39,765 nt of DNA. Origin: Heterostelium multicystogenum (taxonomy: Eukaryota > Evosea > Eumycetozoa > Acytosteliales > Acytosteliaceae). Both the position numbers and the translations under genes were made by a program. The notes under the pieces are model-generated. The model worked only from the letters and a program-made list of their open reading frames with translations, was not told where the DNA came from and did not search any database. Within the stretch, counting starts at the first letter, position 1; the number at the start of each line of letters is the position of its first letter. The stretch covers positions 1 through 39,765 of the forward strand of contig RCNN01000517.1 in the NCBI GenBank assembly GCA_003667245.1, given 5' to 3'. This document shows, piece after piece, positions 1-10,444 of this stretch.

Positions 1-192
1 TTCCTGGATCATATGGTGCCGATAATGGCCAATCCAATTCAATCTTGGGTTGAGAATCTTGACCTTCTCCCTTACCCAATAGATTATAAAGTTAAATATG
101 TTTCTGATTTGATCCCATCAAGTTGGTTTATACAAAGTGGAGTAGTCGGTTCCAACGATATTAATTTTAAAATATCTGTGGCTGAAAGCTGA
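1..192 (+). CDS. C-terminal end of a gene cut by the window edge, possibly MACPF-like
   Basis: An open frame runs from base 1 to a TGA at 190-192 (63 residues), so the start lies outside the window. The visible peptide has a W-x-x-N-L-x-x-L-P-Y-P-I-x-Y pattern (near residues 16-31), followed by a V-S-D-L-I segment. This spacing of tryptophan, proline and tyrosine resembles the last part of MACPF/perforin-fold domains, but the match is from memory of the family pattern only. Codon use looks coding. An AT-rich spacer of about 170 bp follows before the next coding remnant. It could equally belong to the same broken locus as 361-1688. The function is not established. Confidence 0.4.
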   Translation, partial: FLDHMVPIMANPIQSWVENLDLLPYPIDYKVKYVSDLIPSSWFIQSGVVGSNDINFKISVAES

Positions 193-360
193 AAGGAAAC
201 TATATGTTGATATGTTTCAAAAGTAAACCAAATTATTTATATTCTTCAATTGATTGTAGGTATTAAATTTCAATTTCTTAAACTTTGAAAAATTTAAAAA
301 ATTAACTAGATATTTTTCTTCACATTAAGTTAACCAACTTTCAAAAACCGACAGACTATT

Positions 361-1688
361 TTTTACTTGGTCGTCAATCTAAGGTTCTCACATACTCTAA
401 TATCGAATTTACTTCTGCAGGAGTTGTATACAGATCTACTTTGGGTACCGGATTGGTTCTCAAAATCTCAAGCTGGAAGCAAATCAGGAATCACTAAAAT
501 GACAGCATCTTTAACACAAACCACATATGATAATACAAATGCCTTTACTACTTCCGCAACATGTAGATATCTTGATTCCAATGGAAATTATTACGACTTT
601 ACAGAACTGAAAAAGAATTTATGGTGAATATTTTGAAACTACATTAACTGAATCACCTACTGTAGTTGTAAGTATAAATCCAAAGTAGGAGTATTGTATA
701 ATATTAACTTTTAGATATTATAAAAAGTACGATGTTTACTTTAGTTTATGTGGAGAGCTTCCACTTTGGTCAACCAGAAGTTAGGTACTTCAGACAATCA
801 AGGATGTAAGATGAGGAGAACAGATTCTAAATGGTTTCTCTTGGATTAAACGCACCTTACTGTTTCCCAAGTAACTTGGTCGCTGGATTGTCTTTAGTAT
901 ACACTGGTTCTATGATAATGAAAATTGTGGTCCAAATAAGCGGAAGAAAATATACTATCCAAATATATATGTTGATACAACCATGTTGGATATTGATATG
1001 GGAGTTTTAATTAATGATGGTTCTATTAGTTGTGTACTTACATAATTAGGATGAAATCAGTATATGCATGTCCACAAAACACATGTCTTTGATGTATATA
1101 CTTCAAGATTGTACAGAATGATGACCACTTTTCTTCCTCAAACTACAACACAAATAATGAATCCAATCGAATACAAAAGCCAATCACATCCAATTGTATT
1201 TCCAGCATTGGTTGAAAAAATTCTTTTTGTTGGTGACCAACTGGGAAATCAGATTATATACTGAAAAGAAAACATTTGTAGAATATAAAGTTGTTACTGA
1301 TTATTATATCTGGGATAGTACTTTCCATGACTGAAATCCTATCCTAAAGTAATGGTATCCTTTGACTCTGCTGAATATCCTGGAGATATACTTGGAATGT
1401 CATTGTATATCCTCAGATCGTCAACCTACACTGAAAGTGGAGAGGATTTAAGTAAGTGGATATATAAGGTAGACTGGGCTTATGCAATCCAACAATGTCC
1501 AGACTCAAAGAAGATCACTAGCAAATGTGTCAGCAAAAAAAAAAGTTTCAATAGAAAATGGATTCTCAAAGGTTTACGTTTCTCCAACACAAACCTTTGA
1601 AAATAAGTATACAAGCGATACAGCTTTGTTTGTGCCATTGAATCCCTTTGGAATTTCAGATTCTCCAGCATACAAAGCTTATGAATAA
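361..1688 (+). pseudogene. Frameshifted gene with a mannose-6-phosphate-receptor/Atg27-like lumenal domain
   Basis: Coding-like peptide is spread over all three forward frames. Around 559-605 the pattern is C-R-Y-L-D-S-N-G-x-Y-Y-D-F-x-x-L. A plausible intron (GTAAGT...TTTTAG, 668-714) follows. The next exon gives Y-x-V-Y-F-S-L-C-G-E-L-P-L (about 724-766), and another frame gives D-N-Q-G-C-K and G-L-S-L-V-Y-T-G (about 790-915). This cysteine, YDxxxL, CG and G-L-x-L-x-Y-x-x-G order is typical of MRH/M6P-receptor and Atg27-like domains. Downstream (1260-1688) further coding-like blocks carry C-P-D-S-K-K and an open tail ending in a TAA at 1686-1688. Frame changes occur near 624, 770, 915 and at the A-run 1536-1546. 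It is either a decayed gene or one damaged by sequence errors. The exact family is unknown. Confidence 0.55.
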
Positions 1689-1765
1689 ATAAATAGGGTC
1701 TATTACAAATCCGAAACAAATATTATCGATAATAGTTTAATATTGAATGAAAATATTCTCGGTCT

Positions 1766-2567
1766 TTATTCATTCCTTTGATTCCCTAATGCACTTGAGC
1801 TGAATCTTAATGACATACAACTTACACCACCATCTATCTTTTGAAAACTCTGACACATCTACAGTAATGACATTATATCCTAAGCTGCGAAGTTTCATTG
1901 TTATGATTGGGAAGCCTTCTGGAATGATGATGTTATTGTTTACCCAGATACAATTGGCAGCATAAGCTTCGGTTTCATCAACCTCTATAATATTGAATTT
2001 CTGAAACTCTGGTTTTGTGACGAACTCTCCACATGCCAAAAGATTGTTGTTCTCAATATATGATAAACCTGTTTTTAAAATGTAAAAACCTTCTCTAAAT
2101 GGACGGTTGAACCAGTCATTCCATATTTCTCAAGAATATCAATCAACTGACGTGCTCCTTCTTCATTGGTTCTTGCAGATATTCCAATAAAGAAATGAGT
2201 GCCAACCATCATGACATCTCCAGCTTCAAGCGTTTCCTGGTGCAAGGATTCTCTCTACCTTGGCGTAGTATCTGTGGATGGCAGGCTCGATGATTGTAGT
2301 TTCATCACGACGTGACTCGGCACCAGGACGAGTGATGATTGCACAATGAGGTGTGCATAGTACTGGATCCTCTACAAATACCGAGTCTGGGAAATTGTTA
2401 TCCGGAGGTAAAATGAGGACATCCACATCACACTTTAGTAGGCGCTGTATATACTGTTGATGTTGCTTGACAGCTCTTTCATAATCGGGTTTACCCAAGT
2501 GACTGCTAGTGAGTCCATCTATCATTGATGGGCAAGGTAATCTTGTAATAATATGTTGAAAATTCAT
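1766..2567 (-). CDS. ddah: Dimethylarginine dimethylaminohydrolase (DDAH), with four frame breaks
   Basis: The N-terminal 109 codons (2567-2241) read through L-P-P-D-N-N-F-P-D-S-V-F-V-E-D, the substrate-binding signature of DDAH, a pentein-fold enzyme that hydrolyses asymmetric methylarginines to citrulline and dimethylamine. The rest of the enzyme is present but in other frames: L-E-A-G-D-V-M-M-V-G (about 2230-2201), the active-site histidine block V-L-H-L-K-T-G (about 2090-2070) and the nucleophile block D-G-G-V-S-C-M-S-L-R-F (about 1837-1805). Each break is explained by one extra base in a run: TTT 2233-2235, AAAAA 2084-2088, AAAA 2077-2080 and TTTT 1839-1842. The span of 802 nt minus four bases is 266 codons, or 265 aa, a normal DDAH length. 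No in-frame substitution stop was found, and all catalytic residues survive. This could be assembly error or a very young pseudogene. Confidence 0.88.
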
Positions 2568-2669
2568 TTTCTATCTCTAAAGATAAACAAACATCTATTT
2601 ACAAAAGTAGGTTACTTTTTATTTTTATTAAGTAAGGGCGAGGCTTTTAACCTATCAAAAAAATGTGTT

Positions 2670-2696
2670 AAATTTTGATTTTTGTAATCAAAATTT
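2670..2696. other. Perfect 11-bp stem hairpin between the DDAH and ankyrin genes
   Basis: Bases 2670-2680 and 2686-2696 are exact reverse complements (AAATTTTGATT / AATCAAAATTT) around a 5-base loop. The element lies about 75-100 bp beyond the stop of the ankyrin-like gene and about 100 bp upstream of the DDAH start. It may form a structure in the 3' end of the ankyrin-like transcript or may be chance in AT-rich DNA. Confidence 0.4.
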
Positions 2697-2772
2697 CGCA
2701 CCAAAATTGGAAATTTGCATAGGGATCATCGGTTGGCATTGGCAGATAAATTATTACAAAGTTTGATGATAT

Positions 2773-5116
2773 TTATATGTCCGTGGGTATTGATAGTCGG
2801 TACAGGTCGTTGATAATTTGCTTCTTGTGTGAGATATCGACAAGCTGGTGGTCAAAAATTAGCTGTATTTCTTTGTATTGGTTGTTCTTTGCAAGTAGAG
2901 TCGGTGTGAATTTGATAAATGGCTGGCGATCTTCATCTTTAAGATAGTGTTTGAGCACTACTTGGAATGAGTCTTTGTGAGCATCGGATTCTTCGGTCAT
3001 GATGAATCGTAGAAGAAGCTGCAGGTTGATGTCGCTGTATGGTAACAGGTATTCGAGGATGTCGGGGTACTTTAAAGATTGGCGAATGTACTTTGCATTC
3101 ATAAGTGTCGATTTAAAGTATTGGATTGTGAATTTGTGCTCTATCAAATAGATAGCTTGCTGTAGGTGTCCATTTTCAATTGAGCGACGAAGTGCATCGA
3201 CGATGTAGTGGTCTCCAACTAGATTGCCTTCAACGATGTATTGTACAATGTCGATGAATCCATGCATCGATGCTGCTTTAAGTTCTGCTGGAGTACAAGT
3301 AACCTTGTGGCGTTCAATTAGATATTTAAAGAAAGTAAATAGGCCTTTCGTGGCACAGTTATTTAATGCTTGTTCAGAATAGTGAACTGGCATTTCCTCG
3401 AGGAGTTCTAAGAGTGTGCTCGACATGGGAAATGTAGAGATGTCAATGACACTCTCGTTGTGCTGAATAATACCATGTTGATGAAGCATACGAACTGCTT
3501 GCTCCAAAAACGGATAGCGCGATAATCTACGTTGAAATAAAAAGTAGATGTCATCAATCAAGACGTTCATACGAATGCGTTTATCTAGTAGCATTTGAAT
3601 GGCTTTTAGATATGAATCGCCATCAATTAGAGAATCTTCATTTTCATCGACATCAAAGTCCAATGGATCTGGTAATTGTATATCGATATCAGGATAGGTG
3701 CTAATTAGAAACGATAGAGTATCGAAGTTGCCTAGACAAATCGACGCACCTATTGCGCTTCTATAATCGGTTTGAGCAAACTTCTGTGGATTGCTAATGA
3801 TGTATTCTATTACATCGTCAAGACTATTCTGAATTGCAAATGACAATAGGTGTGTAAAGTTACAGTCAAAGTATTGGTTGTTGAACAAACGCTCCAGTAG
3901 GTCGATCTCGCAGTTTTCAAGGCTCAGTGCCTCCAAGGTGCAGCGGTGAGGGCCTTTGTTTGGTGTGAGTTGATCGACGATATGATTGATAATAGCAGGT
4001 GAGGATTTAATCAATGCTTTCTGGATGTGCAGATTTGTAGGTTCTGTGTATTGGAGGATGACCAAGAAAGAATCAAAGTCAGCACGATCAAAGATCTTGT
4101 AAATAACTTCATTGTCCACCCTAATCTCACGCTTATCGTATTGCTTCAAAACGAGATTGAGAAGCGTGGATGAATGCATTACGGCATACACGAGCATTTT
4201 CGGGTGGAACTTGATCTTCCTACGCTTGAACAGAAATTCTGCTGCATTATGGTCACCTATTTTCAGTAGGTTCAACATGAGATACTGCCAGAGATTGGTA
4301 CGAGGTAAACCATGATCATGATAGAATAGCTTTAAATGCATAGGGAGATACATCTGCCTGTAATATCTTAGCACTAAATCATATTTCTTCTCACAATCCA
4401 ATGCAAGTGATTCGTCGACAACAACGCCGTCTTTCATCGTCAACTTTAAGTCAAAGTCCAAAGTATCAATGTCTGTATCTGAATCGGTATCATTAAAGAA
4501 TTCCGAATCTGAGGCATTTAGATCGGCCATGTTTGTCATATAGTTGGGGTCGGTCTGTAAGTTGAGTGCGATCAGATACGGTATGAGTGCAGCCAGCAGT
4601 CTGTAGTTCTGTGCATGTATAACAGCTTCAATAAAGTGACTATTATAAATCGCCTCTACCTTGAATGAAAGCAGCAGCTTGAAGATCTCGACATTTCCTT
4701 GCTTGATAATGGTATACAATTCCCATAGTGAGAACATACTACCTTCACATTTGGAGAACAATTTGATATTGTCCATCAAATAGTTCACAGCCTCTGTGTT
4801 CCCCGTCAGCATGGCCTCTTTCAATGTTGTAAGTGGCAAGAGCTTCTCTCTATCCTGAGTGTGGAGACCATCAGCCTCATGTGCTTCGCAGTGATTGAAG
4901 TAGTCGACAACCAAAGATATATTTTTGTAGAACAGATCGTTTTCTTCCATATCTTAGTAGTGTAGGCAGTGATTCATTCTCCAAGTCAATACCTCGTTTA
5001 GGTTTTCTAAGTAATTTCCATGAAGATCTATGTAATACATAGATATATTTGAAAATCAATTTAGAAATTACAATATTGTTGATTAACCTTTTAAAAAGTA
5101 CACTACATTGATCCAT
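2773..5116 (-). CDS. Dictyostelid ankyrin-repeat-like protein, one frame break near its N-terminus
   Basis: A 725-codon open frame (4950-2773) consists of degenerate ankyrin-like helical pairs, with segments of the type A-x-x-x-G-x-x-x-x-x-x-Y-L-I/V. Clear blocks lie in the second half, for example A-S-M-H-G-F-I-D-I-V-Q-Y-I-V-E. An overlapping frame (5116-4945) supplies the conserved start of this large dictyostelid family: M-D-Q-C-S-V-L-F-K-R, then a hydrophobic I-F-K-Y-I-Y-V-L-H-R helix. Removing one base from the TTTT run at 4940-4943 joins the two frames through R-Y-G-R-N-D-L-F-Y-K and gives 780 aa. A 40-bp intron (4953-4992) also keeps phase, but it would be shorter than every other intron here and would remove conserved-looking residues. 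The family lacks a firmly known role. The gene is divergent from the F-box-like gene at 5313. Confidence 0.8.
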
Positions 5117-5312
5117 ACTTTAAACAAAGATCTACAAAATCATAGATCTGCTTTCCTTTTGGATTAATCAGATCATTGTCAAGTGTGCCTTGTTTTTTAC
5201 ATCAACACCAAGCCACTGAAAAATCATCAAAATAGTGTTGTTTTTACCAAAACAAAATAGTTAACTATTAAATCACGAATCAAATAATTCATCCCTAAGC
5301 TGAATAATAAAT

Positions 5313-5765
5313 ATGGCTGATAACATTACCACTTTGAAAATCCCATCACTTTTGCAGTACAATGTCATTGATCATCTGATTGGCAACCGATTACTCTTTA
5401 AGGGTAAGCCACTTGACAAAGATATCATATGCTACTCACTGGTGTGCAAAGAATGGTACAACTACATCTCCAGGAGACATTGCATTCATTTCTTGATCAA
5501 AGACTACCGTTCTTACAACTCTGGAGACATACTACTTCCCATTAGAATACAGTCGAAAGATATTGAATCACTCTCATCAAAATACTCACTCTTCAGATTT
5601 GACAACATCAGACATCTCTACATCAATGAAAAAATAAATGGCAACATCGATGATACCACTTACTTCATTTCCAAGTTCAACAATCTTCAATATTTACACA
5701 TAGACTCAGTGGGAATAGATGTGCAAATGATCACCACATTCAAACACCTTATGATTCATCAATAG
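5313..5765 (+). CDS. Short F-box-like (FNIP/LRR-family type) protein, probably truncated
   Basis: The ORF encodes 150 aa. Residues about 10-55 fit a degenerate F-box: I-P-S-L-L-Q-Y-N-V-I-D-H-L-I, then a stretch ending C-Y-S-L-V-C-K-E-W-Y-N-Y-I-S. Social amoebae have hundreds of F-box/FNIP or F-box/LRR proteins that start this way and are usually several hundred residues long. Residues about 95-145 (I-R-H-L-Y-I, L-Q-Y-L-H-I-D-S) look like one or two leucine-rich units. The frame then stops, and the following 500 bp hold only scattered coding-like words, so the C-terminal repeats seem lost or frameshifted. If functional, it would be a substrate adaptor of an SCF ubiquitin ligase; that role is inferred from the family only. 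Confidence 0.6.
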   Translation: MADNITTLKIPSLLQYNVIDHLIGNRLLFKGKPLDKDIICYSLVCKEWYNYISRRHCIHFLIKDYRSYNSGDILLPIRIQSKDIESLSSKYSLFRFDNIRHLYINEKINGNIDDTTYFISKFNNLQYLHIDSVGIDVQMITTFKHLMIHQ

Positions 5766-6872
5766 TTTTGCTACAAAAAATCTGGTCTAGAGCAGTAAAA
5801 TACGAGAATATGTTTCAACAAGCGAAACCCTATTACCTACCTTGGCACTTTTTTAAAAAGAGATATAATAGATACTTCTTGGTTCTCAGGCGTAATTCAG
5901 TCTATCCATTGTAGAAATGTCACCTGGGTGTAATTCACATTACTAGGTAGTGATAAAATGGTATAAATTAAATCAATTTGGTATAATTATAGTCTTACTG
6001 GTATTTCTCCTTTTTGTTATTCCTCATCGATAGTTGAAAACATTTTTTCACGCGTGATCCTTAAAGAGGAGACATCGAAGACTTCGGAGATATTTTACAG
6101 ATTATCTTCTGGCTTCTCAATTATCACCTAAAAAGGTTTCTGAACGTACCAATTTTTGAGTTTGTTTTAATTAACACAAAAGACTATTTTTAATACATGT
6201 ATAACATTTGATAGTTTTATGGAAATCTCCAATTTCACTTTTGATCGGATTAAATTATTTAAAAGAATGTCTAAAAAATAGATCATCCTCAAAGGAATGG
6301 AAAACCTCTCCTCTTGAATGTCAAAAAAGAGGCCACACTATGCCCATCACCTCAACGTAACCAAGTACTATGAAGAAGTGGTTCAGTTCAGAAACCGAAC
6401 TCATTGCATTGATTTTATATTGACAGATTCCTGCACAGCCACAATATTGAACTTATTCAAAATGAGAAGTATTTTAATTATTTTCCCAAGAAAAGTAACC
6501 GAGGATAAAAAGAAGATTTTGATTTAATGATCATATTTATGAAAATAAATACAAATTTTTTCAAAAATCAAAAATTATGTATGAGTCTTATGAGAATAAC
6601 ACAAATTTAATAAATTAAACATTGTTTTATTAATTAAGTTCTTGTTCTTTTTTCATTATTTCTAATTTTATTAATTTTAGTTCACATTCATCTTTGCCAG
6701 TCAAAATATATTCTGAGTTTCAGATATTCCTTTCATAAGTGAACCAATTTTGTCGGTGACAATACCCATTTGAACTGAGATTGAAGTGAATGTAGACCAA
6801 TTTACATTTTCTTAGGATTTGGTTTTTGGTTTTTTGTTTTAAGTTTTTTATCTTCAATCGAGTGCAATAAGG
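5766..6872. other. Spacer with possible remnants of the F-box-like gene
   Basis: This is AT-rich sequence with stops in all frames. A 69-codon ORF at 6318-6527 has no family features and frame changes on both sides. It may be decayed 3' coding sequence of the gene at 5313, or chance. The last 250 bp (oligo-T, then TTTTTGTTTT near 6820-6850) look like the upstream region of the gene at 6873. Confidence 0.3.
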
Positions 6873-7814
6873 ATGTACAAATATTCAAGTCTATTCAAAT
6901 CACTTAGAAGTAAACCTACAATCTATACTACACAATATAAGAGCTATTCCACTCGGCTGGGCAACAATGCTCCACTTGCTTTTGGAACTAAATATAATTG
7001 GAATAGCAACTTCCAGTCTTACAATTTAAGAAACAACCATCTAAGAAGTTTCACTAGTGGTGTTAAATTACCTGAATCTGAAGTAAATGGAGCTAAGAGA
7101 TATAAGTTTGATGATATTCTCAATGGAAGTAAAGTTAGTATGGAAGATCCCCGTATCATGGAGATCTTTGTGAAGATTATCGAGTTGGAGTTCTACGAGG
7201 AATATGAGGAGGCCATCGCTGTTGCAGATCGTATGGTCAAACGCTTCCCTGAATTGTATGATGCCTATGTTGTCAAGGCACAACTGTTGCTGGATCATAG
7301 ACACGATGCTGCTGCTGCACTGGATTTGGCGATGATCGCCAACGAATCAGGATGGGAGCCAATGTACCACACAGGTGATACTGATGCTGCAGTACTAGTG
7401 GCAAGATCACTGGTCGCCTTGAATCGACACCAACAGGCAATCAAAGTGTATCTAGATATGCTGAAAAAGTCAGACAATGACACTGGAAATGCGCTCTCAT
7501 TGTTGCCTCTCTTGGTGAACCGCGATATCTACAAAACAATCGCACTCCAATGGCACAACAATCCTGAATATCTACAAACGGCACGTCGCATTCTCAAACA
7601 CATCAAAGAGTCTTATAGTAGACAATGGGAGCCAATGGACTCGCTGTTCTTGGGTGTGTGCGAGCACGCTTTAGGAAACAAATCAGAGGCACTCAAGTAT
7701 ATTGACGACGGCCTCAATAGTTATATCAAAGAAGACTACGACGAACAGACCGAACAAGAGGCCTCCATCCACGCAACCGCCCTAAAGATAAGAGATGAAC
7801 TTCATCAGAACTAG
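6873..7814 (+). CDS. TPR-like helical-repeat protein with a mitochondrial-type leader
   Basis: A single-exon ORF of 313 aa. The first 60 residues are rich in S, Y, K and R with almost no acidic residues (starting M-Y-K-Y-S-S-L-F-K-S-L-R-S-K-P), as expected of a mitochondrial presequence. From about residue 95 the protein becomes helical with TPR-like periodicity: Y-E-E-Y-E-E-A-I-A-V-A-D-R-M-V-K-R-F-P, A-L-N-R-H-Q-Q-A-I-K-V-Y and A-L-G-N-K-S-E-A-L-K-Y-I-D-D-G-L. Such folds bind partner proteins. No catalytic motif was seen. The start is the first ATG after an in-frame TAA just upstream (6868-6870). No introns are needed. I do not recognise a named orthologue, so the partner and function are unknown. 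Confidence 0.75.
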   Translation: MYKYSSLFKSLRSKPTIYTTQYKSYSTRLGNNAPLAFGTKYNWNSNFQSYNLRNNHLRSFTSGVKLPESEVNGAKRYKFDDILNGSKVSMEDPRIMEIFVKIIELEFYEEYEEAIAVADRMVKRFPELYDAYVVKAQLLLDHRHDAAAALDLAMIANESGWEPMYHTGDTDAAVLVARSLVALNRHQQAIKVYLDMLKKSDNDTGNALSLLPLLVNRDIYKTIALQWHNNPEYLQTARRILKHIKESYSRQWEPMDSLFLGVCEHALGNKSEALKYIDDGLNSYIKEDYDEQTEQEASIHATALKIRDELHQN

Positions 7815-9052
7815 GAACAAAAATCGCACTTCGTTCTCCGTTTGCCCCAACTTCTTTTTATTATAAACACAACACATTTTTGGCAAAGGAATACTCAAAA
7901 GAAATCTACAACACATTTTTATGTGACAACATTAATAATTCATCGTCACAATGATCTCTTGCAAGATACTTTGCAGGATCAAATGATTTCGTTTCTAAAT
8001 TAAATCGTGAACAACTTTGTTTCAAATATTTTATCAGTAGGAGTTAATAGTAATAATGATATAGATAATCATAGCGATCAATCATAAATAAATAATTAAA
8101 TAAATATCAAACATATATAATTTATGTTGACTTATTTTATCTTATATTCAATGTAAGTTCATTTATTAAAGATCATTTAGCTTGTAATAAATAAATAATT
8201 AAATAAATAATAATAATATTTATAATTAAACACTCCTTTCTAACCACTTATTATCATTGTTGTTGTGTGTGATAGTCACGTGGGGTGTTGAGTATTCATT
8301 ATTATTGTTGGGTATATACCCCTTTCAAAGTACATACATATATATATGATATTCTATTAAAATTTTCAAAATTGTAGTTAGGAATAAATTGCGCTATTTA
8401 TTAGTTGTACATTTATTACTATAAATATTTATAGTGTCATACAATTATTTGCACCCAAACCAATAGCAACAACAACAACAACTACTACTACAAAAATCCA
8501 CATTTATAATACTATGCTTTGCAGTGAATAAAGTACTACCTTTCATTCTTATTGTATGTATGTATGAACATTGTTGTTTCTTTTGTATTGTGTTATCTTC
8601 ATATTTATTTGGTTCACTTGCTTATTATACCTGATAGGTGTAGTTGGGTTAGTATTACAACATTATTACAATGCAATGGATGTGTCATCACTTGTTAACA
8701 ACAACAATAATAATAATAATAATAATAATAATTCAAATTATAAATTAAATTAAAAATAATAAATAAAGATAAGATTACGATAAAGAGAGGGAGTTGTTAT
8801 ATATCTATAATCAAACTAATAAACAACAAACAAAACAGTCAATTATAAATTTGACCCTTTTGGTAACTAACTTCATTCCTTACTTTACTCTACTTTCTAT
8901 TTTCATTTCTCTAGTTAAATACTTAGCTATTGTAATAATACATACAATACTTCCTATCCTAGGACTTTGATTGACTTTAGTTAGTAGTTCTCTTTCTATA
9001 TAGATATTAGTATTTTGACGACAAAGTCAATCAATCAACCTAGCATCAAAAG
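7815..9052. other. AT-rich intergenic spacer with simple repeats
   Basis: No gene was found in about 1.2 kb. It contains repeated AATAAATAATTAAATAAAT words (8082-8105 and 8187-8212), a CAACAACAACAACTACTACTAC tract near 8467-8490 and an AAT run near 8705-8735. A 60-codon ORF at 8571-8753 ends in poly-asparagine coded by that run and is not credible. The final part is the probable promoter of the AIFM2-like gene. Confidence 0.6.
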
Positions 9053-10306
9053 ATGAAGATTATATATGCAACTATATTCTTCTTTTATCACTATGCACTC
9101 TATTTTGCATTCTCATTTTTACATATCTTTAATTATACATGGAAGCTGTTCTTGTCTCTAAAATCAACTCTGACCAATAGAGTAAGTCAATCAGTGAAGG
9201 AGAATGATTTAGTATTTGTTCATTAACGTTGGATTCGATTTTAGATACCAGCTGAAGATAGAAAGAGAGTAGTTATTGTTGGTGGTGGATTCTCGGGTAG
9301 TATGGTTGCCCAGAAATTAGAGAACGATTTCCAAGTAACTCTTGTCGACACCAAAGATTACTTTGAATTCACTCCAAGTATATTAAGAACTATTGTGGAG
9401 CCGACCCACATTAGAAGCATTCAAGTACTTCACTCTCACTATTTGAAACACACAAATGTAGTTCAGAAGGAGGTAACTGGTATTCATCCACATGAAGTGG
9501 TAACCGATGACCGTACTATCCCATTCGACTATTTGGTTATCAACTCTGGAAGTAGCTACAATTCGCCTTTCAAGGAATCATCAGTAGTTGCATCAGCACG
9601 TGCCAATACACTACGTGAGAACTACTATCACATCAGAAAACTAAAGAAGATTTTGATTATTGGTGGAGGTATTGTGGGTGTAGAGCTTGCCGCTGAAATC
9701 GTCAGCCACTTTAAAGGTAAAGAGGTCACTCTGATCCACTCACAATCAAAGTTGATGAATCGTTTCCCAAAGAAAGCAATCAAATACACAGAGCAATATT
9801 TGGTTGATCACGGTGTTAGAATTGTCCATAATGAGCGTGTCATTGCACACAAAGGAAACATCTTTATCACCGACCAAGGCAGTGAAATCATTGCAGATCA
9901 GGCTTTCTTGTGTACTGGTATCGTACCAAATTCAGATATGATGAAAGCTAGCTTCCCCGATGTTATTTCAGAGTTTGGTTATATCAAAAGCAATGAGTAT
10001 CTTCAAATGGCTGGAACTACTTTTTATCGCAATATCTATGTTTCTGGTGATGTATTGAATGTACGTGAAGAAAAACTTGCTCAAACTGCAGAAAGCACTG
10101 CTGATATCGTTGTCAATAACATATATGCAATGGAAGCAAGAAAGGAATCGGCAATGAAACAATATAAATCAAGTGCCAAGCCAATTTTAATCAGTTTAGG
10201 AAAGTATTGTGCCATCTTTGTTTATAAGGATTGGGTTTTCACTGGTTTCATTCCTGCACTCCTCAAAGAAGCTGTAGAATGGAAAACAATGATTCGATAT
10301 TGGTAA
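9053..10306 (+). CDS. AIFM2/FSP1-like FAD-dependent NAD(P)H oxidoreductase, membrane-anchored
   Basis: Two exons (9053-9181 and 9245-10306) flank a 63-bp GTAAGT...TTTTAG intron in phase 0, giving 396 aa. Exon 1 encodes a strongly hydrophobic, aromatic segment (residues about 3-35), a likely membrane anchor. Exon 2 opens with the FAD-binding V-V-I-V-G-G-G-F-S-G motif. A second dinucleotide motif, I-L-I-I-G-G-G-I-V-G-V-E-L-A-A-E, starts near residue 179 for NAD(P)H. C-T-G-I-V-P-N-S and Y-V-S-G-D-V, the usual late FAD contacts, follow. This order and length fit the AIFM2/AMID/FSP1 branch of type II NADH-dehydrogenase-like enzymes, of which dictyostelids have several. Family members reduce quinones or act as NADH oxidases; the substrate here is not shown. 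A short AATAAA-bearing 3' region follows, and the gene converges on the receptor gene at 10445. Confidence 0.88.
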
Positions 10307-10444
10307 ACATTAGACAATCAACTCCAAATAAATATTGTATATGTTTTGTCACTATTATACAATGATTTATTAATCATTCTGTTTATCTTTAATATTACAA
10401 TCTGGAATAGTACTTTTAAAGCTATTGCGGTTGATTTTGCTTTC

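Noticed and set aside
4953..4992. A 40-bp intron joining the two frames of the ankyrin-like gene
   Set aside because: It keeps phase, but it is shorter than all other introns here and would remove residues that look conserved in the family; one extra base in the run 4940-4943 explains the break better.
6318..6527. 69-codon ORF as an independent gene
   Set aside because: No recognisable features and coding-like words continue in other frames; more likely a remnant or chance.
8571..8753. 60-codon ORF ending in poly-asparagine
   Set aside because: It is coded by an AAT microsatellite in an AT-rich spacer, with no supporting context.
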